Shown here piece by piece: positions 46,457 through 59,490 of a DNA stretch of 64,000 nt. The DNA comes from Calvatia gigantea. Taxonomy: Eukaryota; Basidiomycota; Agaricomycetes; Agaricales; Lycoperdaceae. The stretch lies in the NCBI GenBank assembly GCA_025093985.1, contig JACAAK010000011.1, positions 186,001-250,000 on the forward strand. Direction: 5' to 3'. Both the position numbers and the translations under genes were made by a program. How positions within the stretch are numbered: the first letter of the stretch is position 1; every line of letters starts with the position of its first letter. The notes beneath the pieces are model-generated. The model was not told where the DNA came from and did no database searches. It saw only the letters and a list, made by a program, of their open reading frames with translations.

Positions 46457-48147
46457 GGGTGGCGATGTTGTTGTCGGTGCTGCGGACATCTTGACTCGCG
46501 CGGGAGAGGGGTGCTAGACACCTCGAGAACGAAAAACCGACGGGAGGAGTGGGAAAGAAGGGTCCTAACCGTTGTTTCGAAAGATTGCGTGTTTATCAAT
46601 GGTGAGTTGTGAGGACTAAAAGTAGCCGTGGCGTTACCGTGTTGAAGGCGCATGGGCTGATGAACGGAGCACCCTGTTCCCAGGTAGGCGAATGCCCAAA
46701 ATAGGACTGTAATGAATCTCTAACACAGTTTGTGATCTCCTTTGATATCCACGGTGTCTGAGATTATCCTGGGAACTTCGATCAGTTTATGCGGGAGGGG
46801 GGGGGGGTTGTTGTCGATGGCGTGTGGACGTGGTCACATCAGAAAGTCCATATGACTGACAAGCTACAGAAAACATTCAGAAGCGTCACATACATTTCCC
46901 GAAACCCACGATCTGGGCTGATGTGGGAGGGATCAAGAATTCTTGGGAGGTACAGTCTAATAAGTACAATATTGAGGTGAAAGGGAATGAATGTTGTCCC
47001 GAGAACCGCTGGGCATTGTGATAGGAACGATTGATGCCCACTCGGCTCGGTCTTGCAGGTTGATTGGAATCGCTCCGCGTAGGTTTCCGGCAGCCGTACA
47101 TATGTTCTGAAAAGCGAGTGTCAGAAATCGTGAATGAAATGCATTTACGATACTTTAAAGTAACTGTTACCTGAGTCAACCCCAATTTCCAAATCAACGC
47201 GTCGGTAAGAAAAGAAGCTTGTCGCCCGGCCTTCCCGAATCTGGGTCGCTATGAGAAAATCCGAAGACCAGGGATGGAGCCGGCAACCGCCGAATTCCCA
47301 AGAACTGCCAGTAAATACTTGACCGATAAATGTTTGCAGAAATGATACCGAAAGGCTCGGGAGTGAATCTGGACCCCCAAAGTCGAGAGACTGAAGGTCT
47401 GTCTAGATTATTATCCTGGAACATGATGAGTTATTTTTTTTCGATGGAAGTTAACAGCTACACCTTCGCCACAACTGCCGGCACAGCCGAACCAGCTGTC
47501 AAAATGTCCTTTCGTCCAGGAGATGCCCAGGGCGTACCACGGTCGTCTTCTGATGGACATCTTTACAAAAGAGTGTGAATTGCGTGGCGTTACAATTGGC
47601 CGCAGCTGTGGAGCCGATGTGTGATTGTATTTGCTGAAATTGATGCATGATGCGTTAGCGAGTGACAAGTTAGAATAGTTTCTCATCGCAGGTATAGCGC
47701 TTCACGGCCAGCCGCCGCCCAGCCCAAAAAACTTCTCCCTTGATTTCGGGAAGTGCTTGCCACCAGTTGAGTAGGTCACAGTCCAGTGTAGTGGTAAGCC
47801 GGGCATCAGGAATGTACAGGTTCGACGTTTCGTGTCCTGGTCACTGTGAAGTCCAGTTGACGCTCAGGAACAAGACCTGCTCTCCCTCACACGACCGTTG
47901 TAAGACAGAACTTCCTCGGCGTCCGTCAAAACAGGCCGTCATTTTCGAGGTTACGTTGGCAATTATAGCAACGTAAGAACCATCTCAACATCAATCTCAT
48001 TTTGGCGGGTCCGACATCAACGATGGCGGAGGAATCACGACGAACGGGGAATGCATATCACTGCGACAAACAAAATACAAGGTAAAATATAGAAACGTGA
48101 GCAAATACTTCTCGTAACAGAAAACTCTAGACTTAGCGCATGATAAA
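46457..48147. other. Intergenic region with a poly-G run
   Basis: About 1.7 kb. A run of about 12 G lies at 46797-46808. Frames at 47330-47578 (+) and 47411-47686 (-) overlap and have no known motif. I see no gene. Confidence 0.4.
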
Positions 48148-49441
48148 TTACCCTTCCAAAAATTTCAGATGTGACATTCCACACGCTCCAATCGTAAAGT
48201 CCTTGACAAGTCTGTACTTACGGGGAAGGCCACATCCTTCAACGGCGCAGCTGCCTGGTGCCTTGGGGCGAGGCTCGTTGGAGTCCGGAGGTGGCGTAGT
48301 GATAGCCGTCGGAGGTACTGAGAAGCTTAATACCATTTGTGCTGAATCACCATCAACCTTTGTAGAGGAAATCCAGCGGTACATGATGGGCTTGGGCTCC
48401 TCCTCAACAACGTCCACAGGTTCCTCTTCTTCTTTCTCCTCGGCCTCTTCGGCTTCTTCATCTTTGATTTTTTGCTTTACCTTTCGTCCGGCTCCGGGCA
48501 TCGGCGATCTGTCATCGAGTGCAGTACCCCTTTTGTTTCTAGGTCGGGACTGTTTTCTCAGTAGGCGATTGATGGTCTCAGCCTGACATGATTTGAGAAT
48601 AGGAATCAAAAAATCTGGAAAGAAATCAATCATAAATACCTTCTCATCCTCGAGTTTCTTCTCGGTTAAATTTTTCCGCTTTCTCGCCGTTTCCTCCCTT
48701 CGCAACGCAAGTTCTGATTCGTTTAGGATCTTTTTCTTGCTGCGATTGCCTTCCCCTGAAGCACAAGAAGTCAACATCGTTTATCTTTTGATGCCATGAA
48801 TGACAGAACACACCAAGCGAGACATGACTTGAGTCGACCATGCTGGCCAAGACAGCTTGACGAGTTGTCATTGGCTTCGGGTGCCCTGGCGGACGTGAAC
48901 CTGATGCCGACTCATCTTCTTCATCTTCCGATTCAGGAGAAATAGAATCCTCAGATTCAATATCTTGTACACACCCATGAGCTCAGTCTCGGAAATTGTT
49001 GAACGGGGGTAACGGCGTACCTGATCTGGGCTTCCGTCGATTTCGTGCTCTTGAAGGCGTGGTTTCGACTTCAGGTGTGGGTCGTGCGGTGCTGTTACTA
49101 GAACTTGTAATTCGCTTATTGGCTCCTAGTTTCAACTTGATCCTCAGTCTCGGTTGCGACTTTCTCGGTGACGGGGTAGGTTCCTCCTCCTCGTCATCAT
49201 CATCTTCCTGGAACGGGAAGTCATGAGAAAAACACAAAGACGAATGATAACAACTATTTACCGACTGAATTTCGTCCTTCTCTTCCTCCTCTTCCCCTTC
49301 GCCCTCTGCGTCGCCATCTTCAACTCCGGGTTCCTCGTCGTCGTTCTCGACGTCAACGTCGTCGTCTTGCTCCATATCAGCGTCAGAACCTACATGCATA
49401 TCTGCTAAACGAGCAGAAAAGCGACGCGTTCGAGGAGGCAT
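48148..49441 (-). CDS. INO80 complex subunit B (Ies2-like, PAPA-1 and HIT zinc finger)
   Basis: A nuclear subunit of the INO80 chromatin remodeler that helps activate its ATPase. From ATG 49441 (MPPRTRRFSARLAD) a long acidic stretch (DDDVDVENDDEEPG) is followed by LRIKLKLGAN and a basic linker. The PAPA-1 region then reads PMTTRQAVLASMVDSSHV, LNESELALRREETARKRK and NLTEKKLEDEKAETINRLL. After more acidic and lysine-rich sequence, RWISSTK precedes the C-terminal finger CAVEGCGLPRKYRLVKD with GACGMSHLKFLEG. Four introns fit GT..AG and keep the frame. The gene looks intact and is a housekeeping anchor for the window. Confidence 0.82.
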
Positions 49442-50190
49442 GATGACGAAATAATACAAGCACAATACCGAGCGTCCCAGTTGTCAAGGGTTTATTCTGA
49501 AGCGTCGTGATGAATGATGAGATTCCCAGGACTCACCACTGCTGAAAGTGTCTTGTTCAACGGCTGTAAAATCGTAATTCTGGGTATGTAACATCTCTTT
49601 GGCGGCGTATAAAGCAGAAGTAAGCTTAGATTAGAAGAAATATTAGGAGGTAATATACGAGAGGCATCCGGTGAAGGGCTATGTGCTGCGACCTCCGCAT
49701 TGCAAGTGAAGTCAGAAGCTGTTGGCAAATATAGACAAATAATCTACTTCATCGAATTTTCAACAGCCCCGGTTTTCAAATTCTCAAATTAATGAAATGG
49801 AGCACGAGGCCAACTGATCGGGGTGTGCTCCAATTGTCACCTGCACCAGCGAGCCATATCGAAAATATACTGCTTTCAAAAAGTGTAAAGTGCGTTGTTA
49901 CTGAAGAATACACTATTTAATATTTAACACTAACTGAGTTACTTTAACCAAACACCGCCACGAAGAAACCACGTTGTGCAAGTTGTTCACCTCCTTTGCC
50001 TTACATCTAATGGGCCGCCTTCGATTCACTGTCCCTTCTACCAGTGGGTATCGCTAGTACTTTTTAAAAGGCTCGATATAACTTCGTGGAAAAGAAATTC
50101 ACACAACGCGGGCTGGATTGGAGCAGAGACCACAGATCCTATCTTTAAATGATCCACATCACTCTGTCACAAACAGTCCAGTATTTTATG
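49442..50190. other. Divergent region upstream of the INO80 subunit and NACHT relic
   Basis: A short minus-strand frame at 49492-49728 has no known features. No gene is called. Confidence 0.4.
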
Positions 50191-51900
50191 ATGCTAACCC
50201 TACCCCGGATAAGTGTGAGTCTGTATGAACTTCACTGCCAACGGAGCTGACGCAATCTAGTTATGCAAGAATTAGCGAAATTGACGATGGAAGGCGCAGA
50301 GTATGACTCCTCAGCGCGCGATCCTCCTTCACGGTGTCATCCTGGAACCCGATTATCATCCATCGTGGAGCAAGTGCACCCATTTCTCGCTGATCACGCG
50401 CACAGGGAAAAAATGCTATGGCTCGTTTGTTGGTCCTGCCGGGGTGGGCAAATCCGCCATTATGCAAACACTCGCAGAAAATACATCCAGCGCCGCCCTG
50501 GGTGCATCCCTATTCTTCTCCGTCAACGAACGCGACGATTCATCTAAAGTCTCCATAACACTTGCTTATCAGATCGCTGTTGGTCTTCTCCCCTATCGTC
50601 AATGTGTCCACGAGCAGGTAGAGACTGACCCGAAGCTACCCGAGAGGTCGATGAAGGCACGGTTCATAAGACTCTTTGTTGAGCCTTTTGGAAAGAAACG
50701 GCTATATCCAAACCCAAAGCCTCTCTTATTACTCATTGATGGTTTAGACGAGTGCGACGGCCATCGCAAGCAGTGCGAGATTCTCAATCTCATCTCTACT
50801 TTTTGCATGGAATACCCGGCGGTACCTCTCCTCTGGGTCGTTGCAGGTCGCCCAGAACCCCACCTTACCACCTTCCTTTCCCGCACCAATGTCGCCAATG
50901 CTTATGTCAAGATAGATGTTATTGTCGATTCTGACGAAGCCTGTCGCGACGTTGAACGTTATCTACGCGACGAACTGGAGAAAATACGTATAGCTTATCC
51001 TGCGACATCCTTATATTCCCAGTGGCCGACTGAGTGTCAGTTTCCTGAAGCTCGCTGTCGCTTCCACTGGGCTATTCGCTTTTCCTTCGACTGTTATCAA
51101 GTTCATTAGCGATTCAAATTATGGAGACCCGATAACACAGCTTCTGCAAGTGCTTGACGTTATTGACAAAGTCCCCAGCGCGCCAATGGTTGATGGCGGT
51201 GTTAACCCTATGGCCCAGCTTGACGCGCTCTACAACCATATACTTTCCAAGGTTCCTAAAGCAGTGCTATCCAACACCAGGAGATTTTTGCTCCTGGCCT
51301 CTCCATTAGCAATCGATCACCCCCGCTTGGCCACGGACATGGCCAGCACGTGTGACTAGTTAGGAATGACTCCAGGGGCTGCCTATGGCTGCGTCCATGG
51401 ACTTCATTCAGTCCTCAAAATCCCAACGCCAGATAACGCTGTCAATCAAATGATCTACTTTCATCATAAATCCTTTAGTGATTATCTCTGCGATTTCAAA
51501 CGTTCGGGAATGTTCGGAGATGCCCACCGAGAGCTTGCAAATCTAGAGTTTCAATGCATGGTTAATGTTCTCCAAGGCATTCCCGAACGTAGGTGCCAAT
51601 ATCTTCATCACTTACTCAAGTTGATCTGCTATGTCCTCGTGGTTAATAACAGGCGTCGTGTCTATGGTCTCAGATATAAATACCCAAGTTACGCTTTCAT
51701 GGCCCTGGGAGGTGCCAGCAACAGAGATCTACGTCAAACAGAAAGCGCTCTATTCGGATGCAACGAGGAGGCTCATGAAGCGGCTCTCCTGGAACCTGGA
51801 TGTGATCCAACGTCCGGATGTCATTCGTGCCCTCAGATCCATCAACGCGGAAGTAGCGTTCTGTTGTAGCTTGTTCCGGATTACTTCTGGTAAGTATCCA
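50191..51900 (+). pseudogene. NACHT/STAND NTPase gene, broken
   Basis: Fungal NACHT proteins are signalling ATPases related to animal NLRs and act in recognition and heterokaryon incompatibility. The pieces are: a linker reading EYDSSARDPPSRCHPGTR and HREKMLWLV, Walker A GPAGVGKSA (50432-50458), SVNERDDSSKVSITLAYQIA, Walker B LLLLIDGLDEC, WVVAGRPEPHL, then LLQVLDVIDKVPSAP, ALYNHILSKVP and a helical part with FHHKSFSDYL. There are three breaks. Four extra bases precede the Walker A (50426-50431), one extra T lies at 51041-51043, and an in-frame TAG is at 51357-51359. No repeat domain (WD, ankyrin, TPR) follows. The start exon is uncertain. Confidence 0.65.
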
Positions 51901-53823
51901 TTCCAATAAATAAACCCTACCTAACCATCCACGGCGCCGTCCAGGATTACGAATCAATTCACCAGACCCTCCGCCACCACCGTCTTCTGCGGAAAATCCC
52001 CATTGTAGAGTTGCCGCTGGAGAATATCAGGCACTCATTCATGTTCAGGGTAATGGTCCGGTATCGAAGCCATCGCCCACAGGCGTCCCCTCCACATGTG
52101 AGAAAATGCAGTTTGAGTAGATTCGTGAGCGTTCAAGTCCCTGGGTCCATGTTAGGGTCCAATTTTGATGCGTATATGGTATAGCATTCGTACGGGCGGG
52201 TCACGAACTATGGTGAATATCAAGAATGGAGAAGGGAAGCAGCACTACCTTGCGATTGTATGGGGGGCGTTTTAAATAACCTGCAAAAGGCGAGGTCGGT
52301 CTCACCTAACGATGTCGTCACGGCTTATGTTGGGAACGCCTTAGTCGGATGGATGAGCTACGAGTTCACCGTGCCAGATGACCCCCTGTCACATTGGTCA
52401 TACCTGATCCCTTATGACTTTACCCCGCGAATCCTGAGCTAGTTGTGTGTCATGTATTTTGGTTATGTTATTTCTCACTTTATCGGCGGAAGGCGCGTGC
52501 CACGGGGCCCGCTTTTGCTTGACCCCTCGTTCTCCGGCGGAGCGGCACGACTTCTCTATACGCTGCGAAAGTATAGTCAATAATGGTTATATGTCATTTG
52601 ATATAACCCCACGACGGACGAGAGGGAGTGCAGAAAGGAAACCCAAAATCGGAATGGCATCAGATAAGAATAGATAAGATAAAACAGAGACGGAATTTGA
52701 CCTAACTTGACCAACCAAAGAAGATACAGGGTTGCGATAGCTCCAGTCCATTACATGCGGGAGAAAGTGATGAATTGCTTGTCACATAGAAAAGGGTCCC
52801 CAAAACTGCTTACCAGTAAACCAGTTCTTGTGGCGCGGGACAGGAGTTAATTCATTTCTTTGTTAAAGCAGAAGTAAGCGCAGGCCAACACGCCCAGGGG
52901 TCCAGGCGGCCATCCAAGGATTTAAATACTCGCCAATAAGCACGGTGTGAGGTGCCTGAGCCACCTTTCCCGCTTCCATTCCGCTTCACAATCTCAGCAG
53001 GTGCCACAACTATCCAAGAAAATCACTTGAGTGCCCCTCTGAAAAATCCCCATGAGGCCAGAACCAGAACTGAAGTCAGCTGCGCTCCAAACAACGGCAG
53101 CAGCCCTCCAGTCGTGGAGGAGTGATATTTCGAGTTGCATTCCGAAAGAGCCAATCATTGTTAAGAGAGTTTCGTTGTGGCCGGCGTTGAGCCTTGACGG
53201 GTGTCTTCTGATCAACAACGACGTTATGGAGGATGTATTCAATTCGTTTGAAATGCCTAAGAACTGAGATCTGGGGTGTCTTTTTTACAACACAGAGGTA
53301 TTGACGACGGGAGGAGTCTAGGCCAATTGGGGCATCCGCCATTAAGGTGCACAATAATAACTTACCAGGCCCAGTGGGACCTACTGTACAGTACCTTCCC
53401 TTTTGATGCCCATTGCGCTAATTGTGAATGGTTGTGTGAAACGCGTATTCCGTCTGGCTAGGAAGGAACGAAAAATACCCCCGACCGGACCGGACCATGG
53501 TCCATGGCCCTAAAGAAAACTTCCCCATATTTTTGTCCTTAACGCGAATATCCAAAACGAGTTAAGGCATCTGCCATTCAGCTTGATGGGGGCGGGTGCA
53601 ATATCCAGGTAGCAAGAGGTGCACTGTTATCAATCACTGATAATTTTTTTGGGCAAGGTTTAATGCACTACAACAAACACACACATATACAGTTAGGAAA
53701 TACACTCAACAAAAGCTTACAAAGGAAGGGACCGGAGATCTGAAAGTAGGAGGGAGTAATACAAGTCCTGAAAAAGGAAACCATATCCGCAACCTCGGCG
53801 AGTTATTTGACCGTTCAACTTTC
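51901..53823. other. Region between the NACHT relic and P450
   Basis: A frame at 52260-52442 (+) could be an exon of an unknown gene, and 53052-53267 overlaps frames on both strands. No family is recognised in about 1.9 kb. Confidence 0.35.
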
Positions 53824-55925
53824 TCAAAGACCAATGTATTCAGCGTCAATGGCAGCTTGCCTGATCAATTCCGCAGTTTCCTCCGAACGAGGTTTAATTG
53901 TGCACTTGAATGCTTTGGGACCCCTGCAAGTGATCACAGCCAGTCAGCTAGGAACGGAATTTGAAGAGTGTCAGCAGCGTCATACGCAGTAATTGCTGAC
54001 TCAAGCTCCATCCCAGGCTCGATAGTGTTCCCGTTTGCGTCTTTCGCCTTTAGAACGTCGCAGGTTGCTAGGATGCAAGCTGCAGCCAGCCAGACAATTG
54101 AGCTGCCAAGGTGCCTTCCAGGGCAGATCCTAGGAAAGGGTTTCAGCCGTTAAAAGGAACGCCACAATTGATTACCAAATGAGCATGTACCTCCGACCAA
54201 ATCCGAAACCTAATTCAACGTCTGTGGCTAGTTCATGATCAAGGCTTCCATCTTTTCGCAAATAACGTTCGGGAATAAAAGCAAATGGGTTGGGGTATTT
54301 CTCCGGATCATGTAACATAGCCCTGTGACGAGTTTTAGACTGGTGGCTCGCGAACCTCAGGGTTACCCACCATATGTTAGGGATAATAACCGAACCCTTC
54401 GGGATACGGTGACCTTCGTAGACGTCCTCTTCCGTTGATAAATGGGGAATCGCTAGCGCACCGCTGTTAACAACAAAGGGGGATAAATCAGTCGGTGTAA
54501 CGTTGACTAACCAATCGGAGCGATCGGAAGCCATCTGTAATGGGCAGGATTGAACACCAAATTTACAGTGAAGGCAATTCGGGAATACCTTAGAGTTTCC
54601 TTTACAATCGCCGTACAGTAAGGGAGCAGAGGCTCATCGTCGTGAGTGGGCAACCGCAATTTTCCGTCGGGTCCGCGGAGGACGGAATCTAGCTCAACTT
54701 GGGCACGTCTCTGAATGTCGAGGTGATGAACCATGGCGAGCATAAAGACGTGCATAACTCCTGAGGTCGTTCCAACAGTGCCTGCACGGTATTAGGGTAA
54801 TCATAGTTGTCAGTAAGACTTTGACCCACCCATAAAGATAGTGCCACAAATTTCCTTAATGAACTCTTCTTGTTGGAGGTCAGGTTCATCGGAGCTATAA
54901 ATGTCGTCCAGTGCTTCAGAAACGAAGGAAATTAGCCCGCTTCCGGTTTTATTCTGCATCGCTCGTCAGATATGGGAACCTATGCTGTACAAAAACGTGT
55001 ACCTTTCCGCGATTCTCCCACTGTTTCTTTGAATCTCCAAAAGGAATGTCTAACATGGCCCGCATATCGTCGTGCCACATGCGTGCCTTGCGCTGGAAGC
55101 CAACCCAACTGGGGAATGACTTCATGAATGGGAAAGCGTCGACGAGGAAAGCCCCAGGAACAGTTGCTTGCTTGAGACCTTCAGCCCCAGTCGATGAAAG
55201 TTTGATATATGGGTCGTTCGCCGGTTTGATTGGGAGGCCAAAGGTGGTCGATAAAGAAACAGATCCGACCATACTAGAGTCTGATTAGACTTTGGCACAG
55301 TTCGATAAAGTAAGTGACGCACTGGATTAGGTGTTCCATGAATTGCTCCGGGGTATCGACCAGCTTCTTCAAGAGCTGGTTGATATACTTCGTCTCATGG
55401 GGCTTCTGCCACTCTAACTTCACGTTGGCAATGGCGTGCGAGTCCTCGACTGGGAACTTGAAATAACGTTGCAACAGGCGCCTCCTGATACGCCATCCCT
55501 CGTTATTCGGCATGACGGCGAAAAGCCAGGTGAAGCCCATAAGATCATGAACCATAGGCGAATGGGCTCTGGAAGAATAGATAGAGCTGCGCTTCTCTAG
55601 AAGGTCGCTTGCGGTCCTTCGCGTATTGAGGACAACTAGAGGAGTGCCAGCCATGTTCAAATAAACTACCTCAGAATCTGAAAATCAAGGTGGTTAGAAG
55701 ATGACACACCGCCGTGTAAAGTAGCATACTATATTGTCGGCCCCAGTCAGCATAGGTTTCCCACTCAAAGCGAGCCGGCTTGTTGTGAAGATTCCCTATG
55801 ATCGGCAAACGGGGTGGTCCAGGAGGAAGAGGTATCTTGTTTCGCGCCTTGCGCTGGTACAATGCATGAACGAGAATGACACAGATGACTGAGGCAAGAA
55901 TGATATGGGTACTCTCTGCAACCAT
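53824..55925 (-). CDS. Cytochrome P450 monooxygenase
   Basis: A membrane-bound heme monooxygenase of the fungal type, close in layout to the CYP64-like group. From ATG 55923-55925 it has an N-terminal anchor (HIILASVICVILVHALY), then PLPPGPPRLPIIGN, NMAGTPLVVLN, KRSSIYSSRAHSPMVHDLM, FKFPVEDSHA, the I-helix region TIFMGTVGTTSG (the usual Gly-x-Asp/Glu-Thr-Thr is only partly kept), ETLRW (ExxR), ALPIAP-like segment with PIAIPHLSTEEDVYEGH, FAFIPERYL, and the heme loop FGFGRRICPGRHLGSS with the Cys codon at 54124-54126. It ends ELIRQAAIDAEYIGL. All joints can be drawn with GT..AG introns and the frame is intact. The substrate is unknown. Confidence 0.82.
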
Positions 55926-57150
55926 AATGACCGCGCCCTGTCTCGGATGTGGCAAAGGATGTGAGCGTAACTGGGAGAATGGGCAACGTTCTGCCTGCCT
56001 TTTTATCCTAAGGAAGAACCAGATATGCCTGAAGGGGTAGGAACGGAATGGGACGTAAAGATACATCCACATCGGAGGTATGACATCTGTCCGGTGATGC
56101 CTTTGGAGGTGACGACGCCCCATAACACCATGACATACAATAGACCAACTTGATGGAGGAATGGACGGTCAGGCGGTCCACCGGACATTGGCTGACCTCC
56201 TGTAATTGCCAAAGGCGCGCATGGGTTGCCGGGATTAGTGAAACTCGTTGGGTGGCAGCCAAGTCTCCTGGACTTCCGTAATACCGTCGGAGAACTAGAT
56301 GTTGTAGTATTTCAGTTCCCAATCCCCACCAAGCGGTCGGTGCATCGGGAGTGAATCACTGCCAAACTCCTTTGTCGGCTCCAGCTACACACTTGTGAAT
56401 ATAATTGATTGTCCAGAGTCATTGTTTTAGTCGGCTCATTTGGTGACCTCCAGGAGCGACTGTATGTGATTTTGGGTCAACTGCATGACGTCTAGACGTT
56501 TGCGTATTCGCTAGATGCCGGGTAGAAGCCATGGCCCCCCTACCGATTTTGTTCTTGGATATGAAGTTCCCTCGCTTGAGGCCAGAGATGGGGTAAACAA
56601 ATAGAGGTGCCTGATACTGGATCAGGTCAACCGAAATTGTTATCTCACTCCAGAGTCTAGACGGAGATGGACTAACCAGGTGGCAGATCTCTTGAGTTCA
56701 AACTCAGCCACTCGGTAACTAAACAGTGTTATGGCTGCAACATGCCTATTGTGGCCATGGCACTCACAATAAAACCCCGGCGGACACAGACCAAATTCCG
56801 ATGCCCCCACAACCAATGTGGTCAGCAGGGTGACATAGGCCCATGTCCCCGAGCGCGCTATCTGGGTTTATCTTCCCAAAGAAACTTCCTACTCTTAGAT
56901 CGAAATCCAAGCCCAATGATTGTAATGTATCTCAAATGTGAACAAGTGACAAATGGTCACCCGCGAAGTCTTTCGGTTTATTACCCTCTGTTTTTTGAAA
57001 GCTGGGACTTTCTTTATTGTTTTTTTCTAGTTCCTAGATTCCCTAGGTTCACGATTCGGGACTAGCGTATGTACTTACGTCTCAAAATACAGGGAACTTG
57101 AGGGCTACCGTAATCCTTCGAGACTGCACACAACATTGTCTCTCAGGCCC
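55926..57150. other. Intergenic region between P450 and aldolase
   Basis: Frames at 56008-56322 (-) and 56742-57065 (+) carry no known motif. A palindromic GAGTTCAAACTC at 56696-56707 looks like part of a tRNA arm, but no tRNA fold can be built around it. Confidence 0.4.
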
Positions 57151-58189
57151 TCAGGGCGCATTCACGGCGGCATTCAAATGCGAAGCGACTGCCTCCGACA
57201 TCGCGCCAACATCGCTCGTTACGTTGATCTATGTCTTATCAGCTTCTATATCTGGATCGGAGACATATTTTACTAACCATGTCAAACCCTTGAGCTGCGC
57301 GTGCCGCAGCTTGAGCCCCAGAGATGCAGTAAATAGCGCTAAGAGTATCCATTTGAGTACAAGGGACGATTCCTGACAATAAGAGGCCCACCATTTTTTC
57401 CCGGCAGCGTGCGTCTCCGTCAGTATCTTGTGTATAACCTGTTCTACGCGGGGATCTGGATCTGGGGAAGGAGGTGGATATCCAAGCGAAATCGATAAAT
57501 CATAGGGCCCAATGAACAGTACGTCTGCGAGAATGACGGACACGTCTTAACGGCGGCCAGAGCCCAGCGGAGCGGACTGGGATGCTTACCAATTCCGTCG
57601 ACGCTAGCGATTTCACGCACCTTATCAATCGCCTCCGTGGTTTCAATCTGAACCATAACAAGGACGTTATCGTTTGCCGCCTGCAAATACTCCGACACCG
57701 TAACGTTCCATGTTCCATGAGTGAACGGACTACCAAAGCCTCTCCGACCCATGGGGGGGAACTTGGAGTCGGCAACCACCTCCCTAGCCTTTTCGGCAGT
57801 GGAAACCTACAGGGGTGAGGGTGAGCCCACGAACTGTTAAGTAATCGTCAAAGTCAGGAGGTTAGACAAGAATTCTGACCATTGGTACCAAGACACCGCG
57901 AGCCCCTGCGTCAAGCGCGTTCTTGATTTGCCAGCTCGTACTTCCAGTAACGCCAGTTGCTGGTATCCTAACAATTGGGCTGGGGCCGGCACCCTCGATG
58001 GCGGCAATACTTTCTGCAGCTCCGGGCACCAACGGGACTAGGCCGTGCTCACAGTCAACGGACGATCCATGACAGATGGGGGCTCGATTTAGCTAGAGAA
58101 CGCGCATGAAAAAGTCCGGGGATTGTCAACCAAGCACCGAATGCTGGTTTTTTGGCTTTGAATGCTTGTAAAAGTGCGTGAGTCGTCAT
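57151..58189 (-). CDS. HpcH/HpaI family aldolase, one frameshift
   Basis: Class II aldolases of this family cleave 2-keto-3-deoxy or 4-hydroxy-2-oxo acids to pyruvate or related products. From ATG 58187-58189 it reads THALLQAFKAKKPAFGAWL and ASPHLSWIV-like SPHLSWIV, then CEHGLVPLVPGAAESIAAIE, RIPATGVTGSTSWQIK, DAGARGVLVPM, STAEKAREVVADSKFPPMGR, VMVQIETTEAIDKV, DVLFIGPYDLSISLG, AGKKCAIYCISGAQAAARAA, and the end NVTSDVGAMSEAVASHL. The catalytic-site Glu in QIETTEA and the Asp in FIGPYDLS are present. An extra G at 58060-58061 shifts the frame between SWIV and DCEHG; the remaining splicing is clean. It may be a sequence error. Confidence 0.75.
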
Positions 58190-59490
58190 GGGGGTTTGAA
58201 AGGAGGAGGTTTGGAAGCACAATCAGACACAATCTTTCGTTCTCACAGAAAGTGGTTCTTTCCCTACTAATTGGATGTGGTGTGGTCTGGCTCATGATCC
58301 AATAGTGCTGACAAATGCGGGCGCCTATCAAATATTTCTACCTCATCCCAAATCTGTGCGCTGGGGCCCTCATTAATTTCTGGAGGTTCAAATTTATTAT
58401 TTGTTATTATTGTTATTAAGTGACGTACACGGTAAAATTTATGGTGAAACCATTAGGGGTTTTACTCTATAACGTTGTCCAAAGCACTTCGAGGGTTGAA
58501 TTTTTGGCGAATGTAGGCCGGATCCGGTCGTTGACTTCCGCCGTTTCTATGAACAATATCGCTCCGTGGAATATGCTCCCGAGGAGGTTACCCTTCGATT
58601 TCATTGAGAGAAAGTCTTCTAACGCTATTGGCACATATTAGTACGTGAATGGTGACCCGGTGGTATCATAGAAATTTTTTGCACCTGTGGTGTGGAGTGC
58701 ATCCGCTAACCCTAGATTGCACGATTTCTGGGCCCATGGTTGGATATCTCTGAGCCCCTACAGGGACACCGGGGTTCTATTGCATTGTCCACACCGGTAT
58801 AAAGACTTGTTGCCTGCATTTGTACTTGATTAAGATCACCTAGCATGTGTTGTCCCAAGTAACGCAGAGATGGCTACGGTAATGAAAGGAGGCCACCAAA
58901 CCTATGTGCTTGGAGCCGTTGGACCTTGAGATGTTGTAAACAAGGTTCGGGGACCTAGGAAAGAACCTCACATGGTCTTCCTCCTGGACTGAATGACCCT
59001 TTCACCCTCAGGGATGGTAACCATACAACTCACTAAGGGATTTTGCGGCGTCGAACATCGCTTCAGTCTCCAGTCTGCCTCATTTCCAAAAACAAGGTGG
59101 CTTAAATGCCTTGTGCAGGTGACTGAACCCGACGCCTTGTTCATCATATGGTAAGCTGAAATGAAACCCGGAAAAGACCTTCTGGGTGCCCTGTATTATG
59201 TCAAAATCGGTTACCCCGTGGAATGGCGATGGGTCTCAGTGCTGAAGGCGTCCCAATGATATTTCGGATGCGCCACCCACGTATGTTGTTCCCTGATGAC
59301 AAAATGCTGAATGAGATGCTAACCTGGACCAACAATCCATTCTGGACGAAACACGTGGGGGATCGTCGGTTGGCCGGCCTTCACAGGTTTAGCAGGGATC
59401 CGAATTACGGGGGGGAGTATAATGAAATTTGAAGACCGGTCCTTGTTGGATTCAGGTGACTCAGATGGGGTGGGCAAAGGAACTATGTCC
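58190..59490. other. Intergenic region
   Basis: About 1.3 kb with short frames, for example 59223-59432 (+), but no recognisable gene. Confidence 0.4.

Noticed and set aside
56690..56715. tRNA-like T-arm GAGTTCAAACTC
   Set aside because: The acceptor and D arms cannot be formed around it; it is probably a chance palindrome.
53824..58189. Secondary-metabolite cluster formed by P450, aldolase and transporters
   Set aside because: No terpene synthase, PKS or NRPS core gene is present in the window, so the link would be speculation.
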